DNA from: Dactylosporangium vinaceum
GTDB lineage: Bacteria; Actinomycetota; Actinomycetes; Mycobacteriales; Micromonosporaceae
Assembly: GCF_019904175.1 (NCBI RefSeq)
Contig: NZ_CP061913.1
Location: forward strand, 7,688,001-7,752,000
DNA length: 64,000 nucleotides
Direction: 5' to 3'
The notes under the pieces are model-generated. The model did no database searches, had not been told where the DNA came from, and was given only the letters and a program-made list of their open reading frames with translations. Shown in pieces: positions 51,488 through 60,220 of the stretch (position 1 is its first letter; every line of letters starts with the position of its first letter). A program made the translations under genes and the position numbers.

Positions 51488-53062
51488 TCAGCTCGGCAGT
51501 TGCGCCACGGTCGTGAACCCGCCCGCCGCGACCAGGACCCGGACCCGGCCCGCGGTCGTCGTGTAGTGCTCCAGCTCCTGCCCGGCCGGGTCGTTGACGC
51601 TCACGACCGCCGGAGCGGGGCCGGGCACGTCGACGTCGGCCGTCCGGGTGCTCGTGGCCAGGCTGCGCAGCAGCGTCAGGTGCCCGCCGCCGGGCCCGCT
51701 CAGGTCCAGGGTGTGCAGCTCGGCCCCGTCGGTGCGGGCGACGGGCCGGGCGATCCGGGCGACGGCGGCCACCTCGGGCTCGGCGTCGAGGGCGAGCATC
51801 GCCAGCAGGCCGTGGATCGTCGACTCGGCCCCGGCGTCGCGGTGCACGACCCCCCGCCCGCCCGGCCGGTCGATCCCGTCGCAGGTGACGCCGGTGTCCG
51901 GGTCGTACATCGGCGCCCCGGCCGGATTGTTGCCGAAGAACCACGACCCGGCGACCCCGGCCAGGGTCCGCAGCGCCGGGCGGCCGGTGGCCCGCGCGGT
52001 CGCCAGCAGCGACTCGACCCGCGAGTGCGCCCCGTAGGCGAGCTGCACCCCGTCGAGCGTCAGCGCGTCGCGGGCCCCGGGCAGCCCGGCCCGCAGGTTG
52101 TCCGGCCCGCCGCCGACCAGCAGATACGGCGTGAACGACGCCGCATCGGCGAGCGCCGCGTCCCGGGCGCCGAGGTCCCCGCACACCGCGTACACCTGGG
52201 CGAGCGCCCCCGGGGCCAGGCCGGCCCACCCGTGCCACTCGGTGCGCGACAGGCCCCACGGCAGCACCGCCCCGAACGGCCACGTCCACGGCGTCCCGGT
52301 GCGCATGGCGGCCACCCCCTCGGCGAGCTGCTCGAGCACCTTGCGCGCGTCGTCGTCGCCCGCGTTGCTGCGGGTGTACTCGCACAGCCCGAGCAGCGCC
52401 TCGCCGGTCAGATCGGCACCATCGGCGATGAGCCAGGCGGGCGTGGCCGTGTCGTCGACGGGCCGCCACTGCCCGTACCGCGCGAGCACCTGCCGCCGCA
52501 CCGCCCCGAGGGCCAGGCCGAGCCGCCGGCGCAGGAACGCCGCGAACCCGTCGTCGTCGCCGCCGAACGCCGCGGCCCCTTCCCCGAGCGCCCAGATCGT
52601 CCGGGCGAGCCAGGCCGACTCCCCCGAGTCCGACGGGTCGGGGTCCTCCACGGGCAGCGCGCGCGGGTTGAGCCGGCCGTCGGGCTGCTGCCACAGCACC
52701 ACGTTCCCGGACCGCGGATCGGTGTCGTCGGCGGGCACCGTCTGCAGGAAACACAGCCCGCGCAGCAGCTGCCGGGCCGCGTCCCGGCTGGTCGAGGCGC
52801 CCGTCGCGCGCCAGTGCCGGGTGTAGACCACCGCCGCCCGCGCGATGTCGTCGGCGTTGAACGCGCCCTGGCCGTATCCCCCGGCGGCGTTCGGCTCCCC
52901 GCCGCCCACGGCCCGGAAGCCGCCGCCGGCGTCCCGCTCGGCGTAGGTCCACACCACCTCGACGTGCGGCTCGTCGTCGAGCCGGTACGTGGTGTGCCCG
53001 GCGGTCACCGGCGGCACGATACGGACCCGCAGCGAGTCCAGGTGGGCAAGGTTCGTCAGCAC
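51488..53062 (-). CDS. Predicted alpha/alpha-barrel glycoside-hydrolase-like protein, cytoplasmic
   Basis: This 524-residue protein has a helix-rich repeating pattern with aromatic- and Gly-rich loops (GAFNADDIARAAVVYTRHW, DSGESAWLARTIWALGEGAA, DDTATPAWLIADGADLTGEA and AGAESTIHGLLAMLALD). These are what one expects of six-hairpin glycosidases. A C-terminal beta-rich part (about 430-524) ends VRVLVAAGGFTTVAQLPS. There is no signal peptide or membrane segment, so it acts inside the cell or is not an exported enzyme. No catalytic acid could be assigned with certainty. It begins at 53062 and is divergent from the TSUP gene. The assignment to a carbohydrate enzyme rests on pattern alone. Confidence 0.55.
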   Translation of the reverse strand: MLTNLAHLDSLRVRIVPPVTAGHTTYRLDDEPHVEVVWTYAERDAGGGFRAVGGGEPNAAGGYGQGAFNADDIARAAVVYTRHWRATGASTSRDAARQLLRGLCFLQTVPADDTDPRSGNVVLWQQPDGRLNPRALPVEDPDPSDSGESAWLARTIWALGEGAAAFGGDDDGFAAFLRRRLGLALGAVRRQVLARYGQWRPVDDTATPAWLIADGADLTGEALLGLCEYTRSNAGDDDARKVLEQLAEGVAAMRTGTPWTWPFGAVLPWGLSRTEWHGWAGLAPGALAQVYAVCGDLGARDAALADAASFTPYLLVGGGPDNLRAGLPGARDALTLDGVQLAYGAHSRVESLLATARATGRPALRTLAGVAGSWFFGNNPAGAPMYDPDTGVTCDGIDRPGGRGVVHRDAGAESTIHGLLAMLALDAEPEVAAVARIARPVARTDGAELHTLDLSGPGGGHLTLLRSLATSTRTADVDVPGPAPAVVSVNDPAGQELEHYTTTAGRVRVLVAAGGFTTVAQLPS

Positions 53063-53119
53063 GGCCGCCCACTACCCGACCGGTGATCACCAAACACCGC
53101 CGCCGGGTGACCTTCTCCG

Positions 53120-53146
53120 CTTTGTCGACCTAGTTAGTGGACAAAG
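53120..53146. promoter_or_regulatory. Perfect inverted repeat upstream of the TSUP gene
   Basis: CTTTGTC (53120-53126) and GACAAAG (53140-53146) are perfect complements separated by 13 bp, centred 41 bp before the ATG. The arrangement fits an operator for a dimeric regulator. Confidence 0.5.
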
Positions 53147-53173
53147 TCGAGATTATCGGCAAGACTCCTGCGA

Positions 53174-54082
53174 ATGGATCCGCTGCTGGCCTTCGCCGGG
53201 CTTGGGGTCGGTGTCATCGTCGGGTTGACCGGCATGGGGGGCGGGGCCCTCATGACGCCGATCCTCGTGCTGTTCTTCGGGGTGCCGCCGCTCGCCGCCG
53301 TGTCCAGTGACCTGGCCGCGTCGGCCGTCATGAAGCCGTTCGGCGGGTGGGTGCACGCCCGGCGCGGGTCCGTCAACTGGGGGCTGGTGCGGTGGCTGTG
53401 CCTCGGCAGCGTGCCCAGCGCGTTCCTCGGCGTGCTGCTCATGCGGGCCATCGGCGGCGGAGACGGTGTGCAGGACGTGGTGCGCATCGCGCTCGGGGTG
53501 GCGCTGCTCCTCGCCGTCGCCGGGCTGCTGATCAAGCACTACCGCCGGGACCGCAGCCGCGGCGACGGTACCGCGGCCGTCGTCGTCAGGCCCGTCCCGA
53601 CGCTGCTGCTCGGGGCGGTCGGCGGGCTCGTCGTGGGCATGACGTCCGTCGGGTCCGGGTCGCTGATCATCGTGATCCTGCTCGCCCTCTACCCGGCCCT
53701 CGCCCCGCGCGACCTCGTCGGGACCGACCTGGTGCAGGCCATCCCGCTGGTGATCTCGGCCGCGCTCGGGCACGCGCTGTTCGGGGACCTGAAGCTCGAC
53801 CTGGCCGCCGCCGTGCTCATCGGGTCGGTCCCCGGCGTCCTGATCGGGGCCCGGCTCTCCTCGCGGGCACCGGCCGGCGTGGTGCGGGCCGCCCTGGTGA
53901 TCGTGCTCATCGCGAGCGCGCTGAAGCTCTTCGCGGTACCGACGAATCTTGTGCTGCTGATCGTCGCCCTTGCGACGGCGGCGGCCGTCGTGGCGGGGCT
54001 GCGCGGACGGCGAGATCGGGACACCGACGGCGAGACGGAATCGAAAGGGGCAGAATCAGCCAGTGGAGTGTCACCACGCTGA
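53174..54082 (+). CDS. TauE/SafE (TSUP) family transporter
   Basis: This 302-residue membrane protein has eight predicted helices in two repeats and the family signature GVGVIVGLTGMGGGALMTPI in helix one, repeated as VGGLVVGMTSVGSGSLIIVI in helix five. Members export or import sulfite, sulfoacetate, taurine-derived or other organic anions. No sulfur gene is near, so the substrate is unknown. The last 40 residues are polar and charged. ATG at 53174. A perfect inverted repeat sits in the promoter region. pgi starts 21 bp behind its stop on the same strand, so the two may be co-transcribed. Confidence 0.87.
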   Translation: MDPLLAFAGLGVGVIVGLTGMGGGALMTPILVLFFGVPPLAAVSSDLAASAVMKPFGGWVHARRGSVNWGLVRWLCLGSVPSAFLGVLLMRAIGGGDGVQDVVRIALGVALLLAVAGLLIKHYRRDRSRGDGTAAVVVRPVPTLLLGAVGGLVVGMTSVGSGSLIIVILLALYPALAPRDLVGTDLVQAIPLVISAALGHALFGDLKLDLAAAVLIGSVPGVLIGARLSSRAPAGVVRAALVIVLIASALKLFAVPTNLVLLIVALATAAAVVAGLRGRRDRDTDGETESKGAESASGVSPR

Positions 54083-54103
54083 CTCGCTAGGAGTTGTTTC
54101 CTG

Positions 54104-55738
54104 ATGCCTCGGCTCAACCATCTGCCCGAGTGGGCCGCGCTGACCAAGCACCGCGCGGAGCTCGGAGAGGTTCACCTGCGCGACCTGTTCGCCGAAGACG
54201 ACGAGCGGGGCACCCGGCTCACCGTGCAGGTCGGCGACCTCTACCTCGACTACAGCAAGCACCTCGTCACCGACGAGACGCTGCGGCTGCTGCAGGAGCT
54301 CGCGGCCGCGCGCGGGGTGTTCGAGCTGCGCGACGCGATGTTCCGCGGCGAAAAGATCAACTTCACGGAGCACCGGGCCGTCCTGCACACCGCGCTGCGG
54401 GCCCCCCGCGACGCGGAGATCATCGTCGACGGCGAGAACGTGGTGCCGAAGGTCCACGCGGTGCTCGACCGGATGTCGGCCTTCGCGGACCGGGTCCGCT
54501 CCGGGGACTGGAAGGGCTACACCGGCGAAACCATCAGCACCGTGATCAACATCGGCATCGGCGGCTCCGACCTGGGCCCGGCCATGGCCTACGAGGCGCT
54601 GCGGGCCTTCACCGACCGCTCGCTGACGTTCAAGTTCGTCTCCAACGTCGACGGCGCCGACCTGCACGAGGCCCTCCGCGACGCCGACCCGGCCAGGACG
54701 CTGTTCATCGTGTCGTCGAAGACGTTCACGACTATCGAGACGATCACCAACGCCACCGCGGCCCGCCGGTGGCTGCTCGACGCGCTCGGCGACGACGCGG
54801 CCGTGGCCAAGCACTTCGTGGCCGTGTCGACGAACGCCGCCGAGGTCGCCAAGTTCGGCATCGACACGACGAACATGTTCGAGTTCTGGGACTGGGTCGG
54901 CGGCCGGTACTCCTACGACTCCGCCATCGGCCTCTCCCTGATGATCGCGCTCGGCCCCGAGGGCTTCCGGGCCATGCTCGCGGGCTTCCACCAGATGGAC
55001 GAGCACTTCCGCACCGCACCGCCGGAGTACAACGCGCCGCTGCTCCTGGGCCTGCTCGGCATCTGGTACCGCAACTTCCACGACGCGCAGACCCACGCCG
55101 TCCTGCCGTACAGCCACTACCTGTCGAAGTTCACGGCGTACCTGCAGCAGCTGGACATGGAGTCCAACGGCAAGTCCGTCGACCGCGAGGGCAACCCCGT
55201 GGAGTGGCAGACCGGCCCGGTCGTGTGGGGCACCCCCGGCACCAACGGCCAGCACGCCTACTACCAGCTCATCCACCAGGGGACCACGCTGATCCCGGCC
55301 GACCTCATCGGCTTCGCCCGGCCCGTCGCCGAGCTCGGCCCCCTCGGCGGCCAGCACGACCTGCTCATGGCCAACCTGTTCGCCCAGGGCCAGGCCCTCG
55401 CATTCGGCAAGCCGTCGGAGCAGGTGGCGGCCGAGGGCGTGGCCGAGGCCGAGGTGCCGCACCGCACGTTCCGCGGCGACCGCCCGACGACCACGATCCT
55501 GGCCAACGAGCTCACCCCGCACGTGCTCGGTCAGCTCATCGCGCTGTACGAGCACAAGGTCTTCGTCCAGGGCGCCGTCTGGGACATCGACTCGTTCGAC
55601 CAGTGGGGCGTCGAGCTCGGCAAGGTCCTCGCCAAGCGGATCGAGCCGGCCCTGACCTCCGACAGCCCGGACCTGTCCGCGCTGGACTCCTCGACGGCGG
55701 GCCTCGTCGGCCGCTACCGGGCGCTGCGCGGGCGGTAA
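54104..55738 (+). CDS. pgi: Glucose-6-phosphate isomerase
   Basis: The 544-residue enzyme interconverts glucose 6-phosphate and fructose 6-phosphate in glycolysis and gluconeogenesis. The family signatures are intact: VINIGIGGSDLGPAMAYEAL (phosphate binding), FIVSSKTFTTIETITNA, the catalytic-site GGRYSYDSAIGLS and GQHAYYQLIHQGTTLIPADL, and the C-terminal SFDQWGVELGKVLAKRI. Length is normal. ATG at 54104 has TAGGAG nine bases upstream. It is convergent with the erm gene, and a strong palindromic hairpin lies between them. Confidence 0.97.
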   Translation: MPRLNHLPEWAALTKHRAELGEVHLRDLFAEDDERGTRLTVQVGDLYLDYSKHLVTDETLRLLQELAAARGVFELRDAMFRGEKINFTEHRAVLHTALRAPRDAEIIVDGENVVPKVHAVLDRMSAFADRVRSGDWKGYTGETISTVINIGIGGSDLGPAMAYEALRAFTDRSLTFKFVSNVDGADLHEALRDADPARTLFIVSSKTFTTIETITNATAARRWLLDALGDDAAVAKHFVAVSTNAAEVAKFGIDTTNMFEFWDWVGGRYSYDSAIGLSLMIALGPEGFRAMLAGFHQMDEHFRTAPPEYNAPLLLGLLGIWYRNFHDAQTHAVLPYSHYLSKFTAYLQQLDMESNGKSVDREGNPVEWQTGPVVWGTPGTNGQHAYYQLIHQGTTLIPADLIGFARPVAELGPLGGQHDLLMANLFAQGQALAFGKPSEQVAAEGVAEAEVPHRTFRGDRPTTTILANELTPHVLGQLIALYEHKVFVQGAVWDIDSFDQWGVELGKVLAKRIEPALTSDSPDLSALDSSTAGLVGRYRALRGR

Positions 55739-55751
55739 CCCCACCGTGGTC

Positions 55752-55776
55752 GGGCCGGCGACTCGGTTGCCGGCCC
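55752..55776. terminator. Bidirectional terminator between pgi and erm
   Basis: GGGCCGGC (55752-55759) pairs perfectly with GCCGGCCC (55769-55776) around a nine-base loop in the 64-bp gap between the convergent genes. Confidence 0.7.
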
Positions 55777-55802
55777 GCCCACAGCTCCTCCGCGCGGCCC
55801 TG

Positions 55803-56582
55803 TCACCGGTTGGCCTGCAACAGCCGGTGCAGGCTCAGCCACTGCTCCGGCCAGACCAGCCCGACGGGTGTGCGGGGATCGAGCCGCAGCGCCCGGAACG
55901 CCGGGTCGAGCCGCCGGGCCGGATACCGGCGGGTCAGTGACGCATGCAGTGATCCCCCGGCGCCGCTGAAGCCCAGCCGCACGATGTCCTGGTACTGCCC
56001 GAGGCCCCGCGGATCCACGAGTGGCACGGCCCGCCGGACCAGGCGCAGCACTGCGCCGTCGACCCGCGGAACGGGCCGGAACGCCGTGCGGGCCACCCTC
56101 CCGGCGAGGTACCAGTCGAACACCGGCCACGTCGCCACCGTCAGCCGCGACCAGCGCCCGTAGTCCCCGGCCCGCTTCCGGGCGTACTCCAGCTGCGTCA
56201 GCAGCGTCGCCGACACCAGCCCGGGCGCGGCCAGACACCAGCCGACGACGGCCGACGTGAGCGCGTACGGGATGTTGCCCACGACCGCGAACGCCTCCCG
56301 CGGCGGATGCGCCCCGAGGAAGTCCTGCGGCCGGACGGTGAGGCGCCGATGCTCGGGCAGCGCCGCTGCCATGGCCGGATCGACCTCGTAGGCGATGACC
56401 CGCGCGCGGTGGCGCAGCAGCTCGGCGGTGAGCACACCACGGCCGGCTCCGACCTCCACGACGAGCGTGCCGGGTGCGATCCGGGCCGCGGCGACGACCT
56501 GGCGGACGGCCGCGGGGTCAGCCAGAAAGTTCTGCCCGAAGACCCGCCGGGCCCGCGGGTGGGCAGCACGAGAGTGGGACAT
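55803..56582 (-). CDS. erm: 23S rRNA (adenine-N6)-methyltransferase, Erm family
   Basis: This 259-residue methyltransferase would modify A2058 of 23S rRNA and give resistance to macrolides, lincosamides and streptogramin B. It has the SAM-binding motif VVEVGAGRGVLT, motif IV NIPYALTS, the Erm-type segment YARKRAGDYGRWSRLTVATW (found in Erm and not in the related KsgA), and FRPVPRVDGAVL. The early FGQNFLADP is present. The C-terminus is shorter than in long actinomycete Erm proteins. ATG at 56582 follows AGGGGAACC; a TTG at 56606 is an alternative. A 31-codon leader ORF with an RLR motif lies 93 bp upstream, so induction by drug-stalled ribosomes is likely. No macrolide pathway is in the window, so it is probably an intrinsic resistance gene. 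Confidence 0.92.
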   Translation of the reverse strand: MSHSRAAHPRARRVFGQNFLADPAAVRQVVAAARIAPGTLVVEVGAGRGVLTAELLRHRARVIAYEVDPAMAAALPEHRRLTVRPQDFLGAHPPREAFAVVGNIPYALTSAVVGWCLAAPGLVSATLLTQLEYARKRAGDYGRWSRLTVATWPVFDWYLAGRVARTAFRPVPRVDGAVLRLVRRAVPLVDPRGLGQYQDIVRLGFSGAGGSLHASLTRRYPARRLDPAFRALRLDPRTPVGLVWPEQWLSLHRLLQANR

Positions 56583-56675
56583 TGTCGAGGTTCCCCTGGT
56601 TCGCAAGCACGGATGCGGACGCGAAAGGGCCCCGGAACTGCACTGGATTGGATGCGGCCGTGATGCCGACGAGCG

Positions 56676-56771
56676 TCAGGCGGCCGGGCAGACCAGGGCA
56701 CGACGCCGGATGCGCAACCGCGAAGCCGGCGCGAAGGCCGCCCGGATCAGGGCATGCGTCGTGGTGGTCAT
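56676..56771 (-). CDS. Putative erm leader peptide
   Basis: This 31-codon ORF starts ATG at 56771 and reads MTTTTHALIR at its N-terminus, with RLR at residues 18-20 followed by IRRR. The stop at 56678-56676 is 93 bp before the erm start. R/K-x-R/K motifs stall ribosomes in the presence of macrolides in known erm leaders such as ErmDL. The ORF lies directly downstream of a -10 box. A stall would uncover the erm ribosome-binding site by re-folding, but the exact hairpins were not worked out. Confidence 0.55.
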   Translation of the reverse strand: MTTTTHALIRAAFAPASRLRIRRRALVCPAA

Positions 56772-56778
56772 GGGCCGC

Positions 56779-56784
56779 ACGCTA
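56779..56784 (-). promoter_or_regulatory. -10 box for the erm leader transcript
   Basis: TAGCGT on the minus strand, seven bases before the leader ATG, implies a leaderless start. The -35 position reads GTGCCG, and an AT-rich TAAAT lies just above it, a feature of WhiB7-type resistance promoters. It overlaps the end of the SARP-like gene. Confidence 0.45.
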
Positions 56785-56812
56785 ACAGCCGCGCCTGCTG
56801 CCGGCACCCCAT

Positions 56813-59800
56813 TTACGCGCCTGCTCCACCCGCCGGGGCAGCGCCGGTCGGGGCGGCGCCGGCGGCACCGCCGCCGCGCCTGGCGGACATCCCCAGGCGG
56901 CGTAGCGCGGCGTCGGCGCGGGCCGCGTAGTGTGCGGCGCCGGCCGCTGTCGCCACGGCGACGGCGTGCCGGTAGTGGTCGGCGGCCTCCGCGGGGCGAG
57001 CCAGCAGGAGCGCGGCATCGCCCAGGTAGTGCGCGACCGGGGCCAGCGTCATCGACCCCGACGCGGCGCCGCAGAGCTCGCCGGCCAGCGGCGTCAGGGC
57101 CCTGACGGCGCGGTCGGCGACCTCCGGGGCGTCGAGGGCCACCGCTGTCGTGATGCGCAGGGCGTGCCAGATCGGCGCCAGGAAGTCGTCGGGAAACTCC
57201 TGGTCCGGCTGCCAGACCGCCCGGGCCGCCGCCGTGCGGCCGGTGGCGGCCAGCAGGTGGGCGTGCGGCTCGCGGGTCATGGCGGGGATGGTGGAGTACA
57301 GCTGCGGCAGCTCCTCCAGGAGCGCGGGGCGGCCCCGGCCGGACGCCTCCGACAGGCAGAGCCGGCAGACGAACGACAGCGCGTCACCGTGGTGGGCGGC
57401 CGCGCGCTCCATCGCGGCGGCGAGCTCCAGGTAGGCCGCCTCGGCCTCGGTGAAGCGGCCGGCTATCGAGTGCTGCAGGCCGCGGCCGGCCAGGGCGGTG
57501 AGGCGGCCGGCGCCCAGCTGGTAGCGCTCGGCCAGGCTCTCGACGGTGGCGATCGCCGTGTCGAGGTCGGCGGATGCGCCGCGGGCGGCGGCCACCTGCA
57601 CCATGGCCTGCCAGCCCACGAGGTCGTGGCCGGTGGCCAGCAGGCGGCCGGCCAGGCGGGCGCGCTCGGGGCGGGCATCGCCGTACGTCAGGCGCAGCCG
57701 CGCGGCCGCCGCCAGGCCGATGAGCGCCGGGTCCCCGGCCCGCTCGGCCAGGGTCTCGGCGGCCAGGCCCAGGTCGCGCCGGGCTCGATGCTCCCCCGGG
57801 CCGGCGTCCTCGGTCTCGCTGAGCAGCACGCACAGCAGCCGGCACCGCTCGTCGTCGCCGAGGCCGTCGCGGGCCAGCAGCGCCTCGATCTCGGCGACCA
57901 GGCCGGCGTCGCGGCGCAGGTACGCCCGGTGCATCCACAGCGCTGGCACCGCACCCTCGGTGATCGCGCGGGCCAGCAGCCGCTCACCGGCCGAGAGCGG
58001 CCCACCGGCCGGGCCGGGCCCGCCGGCCGGGAGGTGCCCGCCGGCGGCCGCGCGGGCCACCGCGATCGCCGCGGCGCGGACCCGCTCGGCCTCGGCGTTC
58101 GCGCCCTGCCGGAGCAGGGAGCCGCACCACGCCAGCAGCAGGGTGACCTGCTCCTCGGGCGGGCGGCCCGCCGTCGTGGCCGCGGTCGCCGCCTGCCGCC
58201 ACAGCACCGCCGCGTCGGCGTGGGCGCCGCGGTGCTCGGCCAGGCGGGCCGCGGCCGCCGCGGCCGGCGCCGCCGCGGCCGCGAAGCCGTCGCCCGCGCT
58301 GCCGTAGTGGCGGGCCAGGGAGGCCGGTTCGGCGCCGCCGCGGCGCTCCAGCTCGGCGGCGATCAGCGCGTGCCAGCGGGCCCGGCGCACCGGGGACACC
58401 TGGGCGTAGAGCGCCTCCTGGGCCAGGGCGTGCGCGAAGCGCAGCGGGCCGTCGTCGGCGACGAGCAGGCCCGCCATGAGCCCGGCGTCGATCGCGTCGA
58501 GGACCGCGTCCTCGTCGGTGCCGGCCGTCGCCACGAGCAGCTCCACGTCGAGGTCGCGGCCGGCGACCGCGGCCACCTTGAGGACCGTCGGCGCGGAGCC
58601 GGGCAGCAGCGCCACCCGGTGCCGGACCACGTCGGAGACGCCGGCCGGAATCTCGTCGCCGGGCGCGCCGCCGCCGAGCAGCCGGGCCAGCTCGACGGCG
58701 TAGAACGGGTTGCCCTCGGCCCGGCGCACGACGGTGCCGACCGGCGCCCCGGGGGCCGTGTCGCGCACGATCGCGGCGACAGCGCCCGCGTCGAGGGGCG
58801 GCAGCCGCAGGTGCTCCGGGTGCAGCCGGGCCAGGCGGGCCAGGGCCGCGGTCAGCGGGGCCGGTGGCGACTCCGGCCGGTAGGCGGCGATGAGCGGGAC
58901 GTCCCCGGCCGCGGCGACGTGCACCAGCAGGTCCAGGGTGGCCCGGTCGGCCCAGTGCAGGTCGTCGAAGACGAGCGGAGCCGGGTCCGGTACCGCCCGC
59001 AGGAACGACGCCACCGCCTGCCGGAGCCGGTGCGGCTCGATGTCGGCGGTGCCGGGCTCGTCGCGCAGCAGCGGCGCGAGCTCGGGCACGGCCTGCGCGC
59101 CCCGGATGCGCCGCAGCACCTCGGCCCAGGGCAGCAGCGGCGGCGCGCCGTCGGCCTCCGGGCAGCGGCCCCACACCGCGGCCGGCTCCAGCGCCTCGAG
59201 CAGCGCGGTCTTGCCGGCGCCGGCCGGGCCGGACAGCAGGACCAACCGCCGGTCCGCGACCGCCCGCCGCAGCCGGCCGAGCTCGTCGTCGCGGCCGTGC
59301 ACCCGCCGCCGGGCCGGGGCGGGCGGGGCCACCGGCGCCAGGTTGTGCCGCAGGATGTCGGCCTCCAGCTTGCGCAGGGCCGGGCCCGGGTCCAGCCCGA
59401 ACTCGTCGCGCAGCGTGTCGCGGGCCTGGCGCAGGGCCGCGAGCGCCTCCGCCTGGCGGTCCGCGCGGTAGAGGGCCAGCGCCAGCATCCGCCAGCGCCG
59501 CTCCCGCAGCGGCGCCTCCTCGGCGAGCTCGGCCAGCTCCGCTACCAGCCCGGCCGGCGGCTCCAGGCCCAGCCGCGCGGCCATCCGGGTCTCCCGGGCC
59601 ACCCCGTGCAGCTCCAGCAGGCGCACCCGCTCGGCCTGGGCCCACGGCGCGTCCGGGTAGTCGGCGTAGGGCTCGCCGCCCCACCAGCCGAGGGCCTCCT
59701 CGGCGAGGGCCCGGGCCCGGCCCGCGTCGCCGCCGTCGAGCGCGGCCGCCGCGTCGGTGGCCGCCCGCTCGAACCGCCAGGCGTCGACCGCGTCCGGCGG

Positions 59801-60109
59801 CAGCTGCAGCGCGTACCCGGCCGGCCGGCTCACGATCAGCCCGGTGCGGGCCCGGGCCGGGAGGTCGGGCTGCAGGAGGCGGCGCAGGTGGGAGACGTAC
59901 GCCTGGAGCACCGGCTGCGGCTTCGGCGGGGGCTCGTCGGGCCACAGCACACCGATCAGCCGGTCGGCCGACAGGACCGATCCGCGCCCCAGGACGAGCA
60001 GGGCGAGCACGGCCCGCTGCCGCCGGCCGCCGAGGTCGACGGGCGTGCCGTGCCGCTCGGCGCTCACCCCGCCGAGCACGCCGATGCGCAGCCCGTCGTT
60101 CACGATCAT
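56813..60109 (-). CDS. SARP/BTAD regulator with AAA ATPase and TPR-like repeats
   Basis: This regulator has about 1098 residues. A winged-helix DNA-binding domain (VLGGVSAERHGTPVDLGGRR to RLIVSRPAGYALQLP) is followed by the bacterial transcriptional activation domain (about 100-270) with LREEFGLDPGPALRKLE-type helices. The AAA ATPase (about 285-560) has P-loop LLSGPAGAGKTALLEAL, Walker B LVFDDLHWADRATLDLL and the AYRPESPPAP sensor segment. TPR-like repeats fill the C-terminal half. This fits the large AfsR/LuxR-like activators. Two ATG codons (60115 and 60109) are possible; GGAAGG is nine bases before 60109. The gene is divergent from the hemerythrin gene, with about 110 bp between them, and may control it. 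Confidence 0.87.
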   Translation of the reverse strand: MIVNDGLRIGVLGGVSAERHGTPVDLGGRRQRAVLALLVLGRGSVLSADRLIGVLWPDEPPPKPQPVLQAYVSHLRRLLQPDLPARARTGLIVSRPAGYALQLPPDAVDAWRFERAATDAAAALDGGDAGRARALAEEALGWWGGEPYADYPDAPWAQAERVRLLELHGVARETRMAARLGLEPPAGLVAELAELAEEAPLRERRWRMLALALYRADRQAEALAALRQARDTLRDEFGLDPGPALRKLEADILRHNLAPVAPPAPARRRVHGRDDELGRLRRAVADRRLVLLSGPAGAGKTALLEALEPAAVWGRCPEADGAPPLLPWAEVLRRIRGAQAVPELAPLLRDEPGTADIEPHRLRQAVASFLRAVPDPAPLVFDDLHWADRATLDLLVHVAAAGDVPLIAAYRPESPPAPLTAALARLARLHPEHLRLPPLDAGAVAAIVRDTAPGAPVGTVVRRAEGNPFYAVELARLLGGGAPGDEIPAGVSDVVRHRVALLPGSAPTVLKVAAVAGRDLDVELLVATAGTDEDAVLDAIDAGLMAGLLVADDGPLRFAHALAQEALYAQVSPVRRARWHALIAAELERRGGAEPASLARHYGSAGDGFAAAAAPAAAAAARLAEHRGAHADAAVLWRQAATAATTAGRPPEEQVTLLLAWCGSLLRQGANAEAERVRAAAIAVARAAAGGHLPAGGPGPAGGPLSAGERLLARAITEGAVPALWMHRAYLRRDAGLVAEIEALLARDGLGDDERCRLLCVLLSETEDAGPGEHRARRDLGLAAETLAERAGDPALIGLAAAARLRLTYGDARPERARLAGRLLATGHDLVGWQAMVQVAAARGASADLDTAIATVESLAERYQLGAGRLTALAGRGLQHSIAGRFTEAEAAYLELAAAMERAAAHHGDALSFVCRLCLSEASGRGRPALLEELPQLYSTIPAMTREPHAHLLAATGRTAAARAVWQPDQEFPDDFLAPIWHALRITTAVALDAPEVADRAVRALTPLAGELCGAASGSMTLAPVAHYLGDAALLLARPAEAADHYRHAVAVATAAGAAHYAARADAALRRLGMSARRGGGAAGAAPTGAAPAGGAGA

Positions 60110-60220
60110 GCACATTAGCCTTCCGGTACCGCGGCCGTCGCCGTCGTGAATCGGACTGCACCGGCCCGGCACAACACCGGCTCAACAATTTCGCAAGTCC
60201 GCGGGCCGACGGTGCCCACC

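Noticed and set aside
55803..56582. KsgA/RsmA 16S rRNA methyltransferase
   Set aside because: The RAGDYGRWSRLTV segment and the leader ORF are Erm features, and NIPYALTS replaces the usual NLPYNVS.
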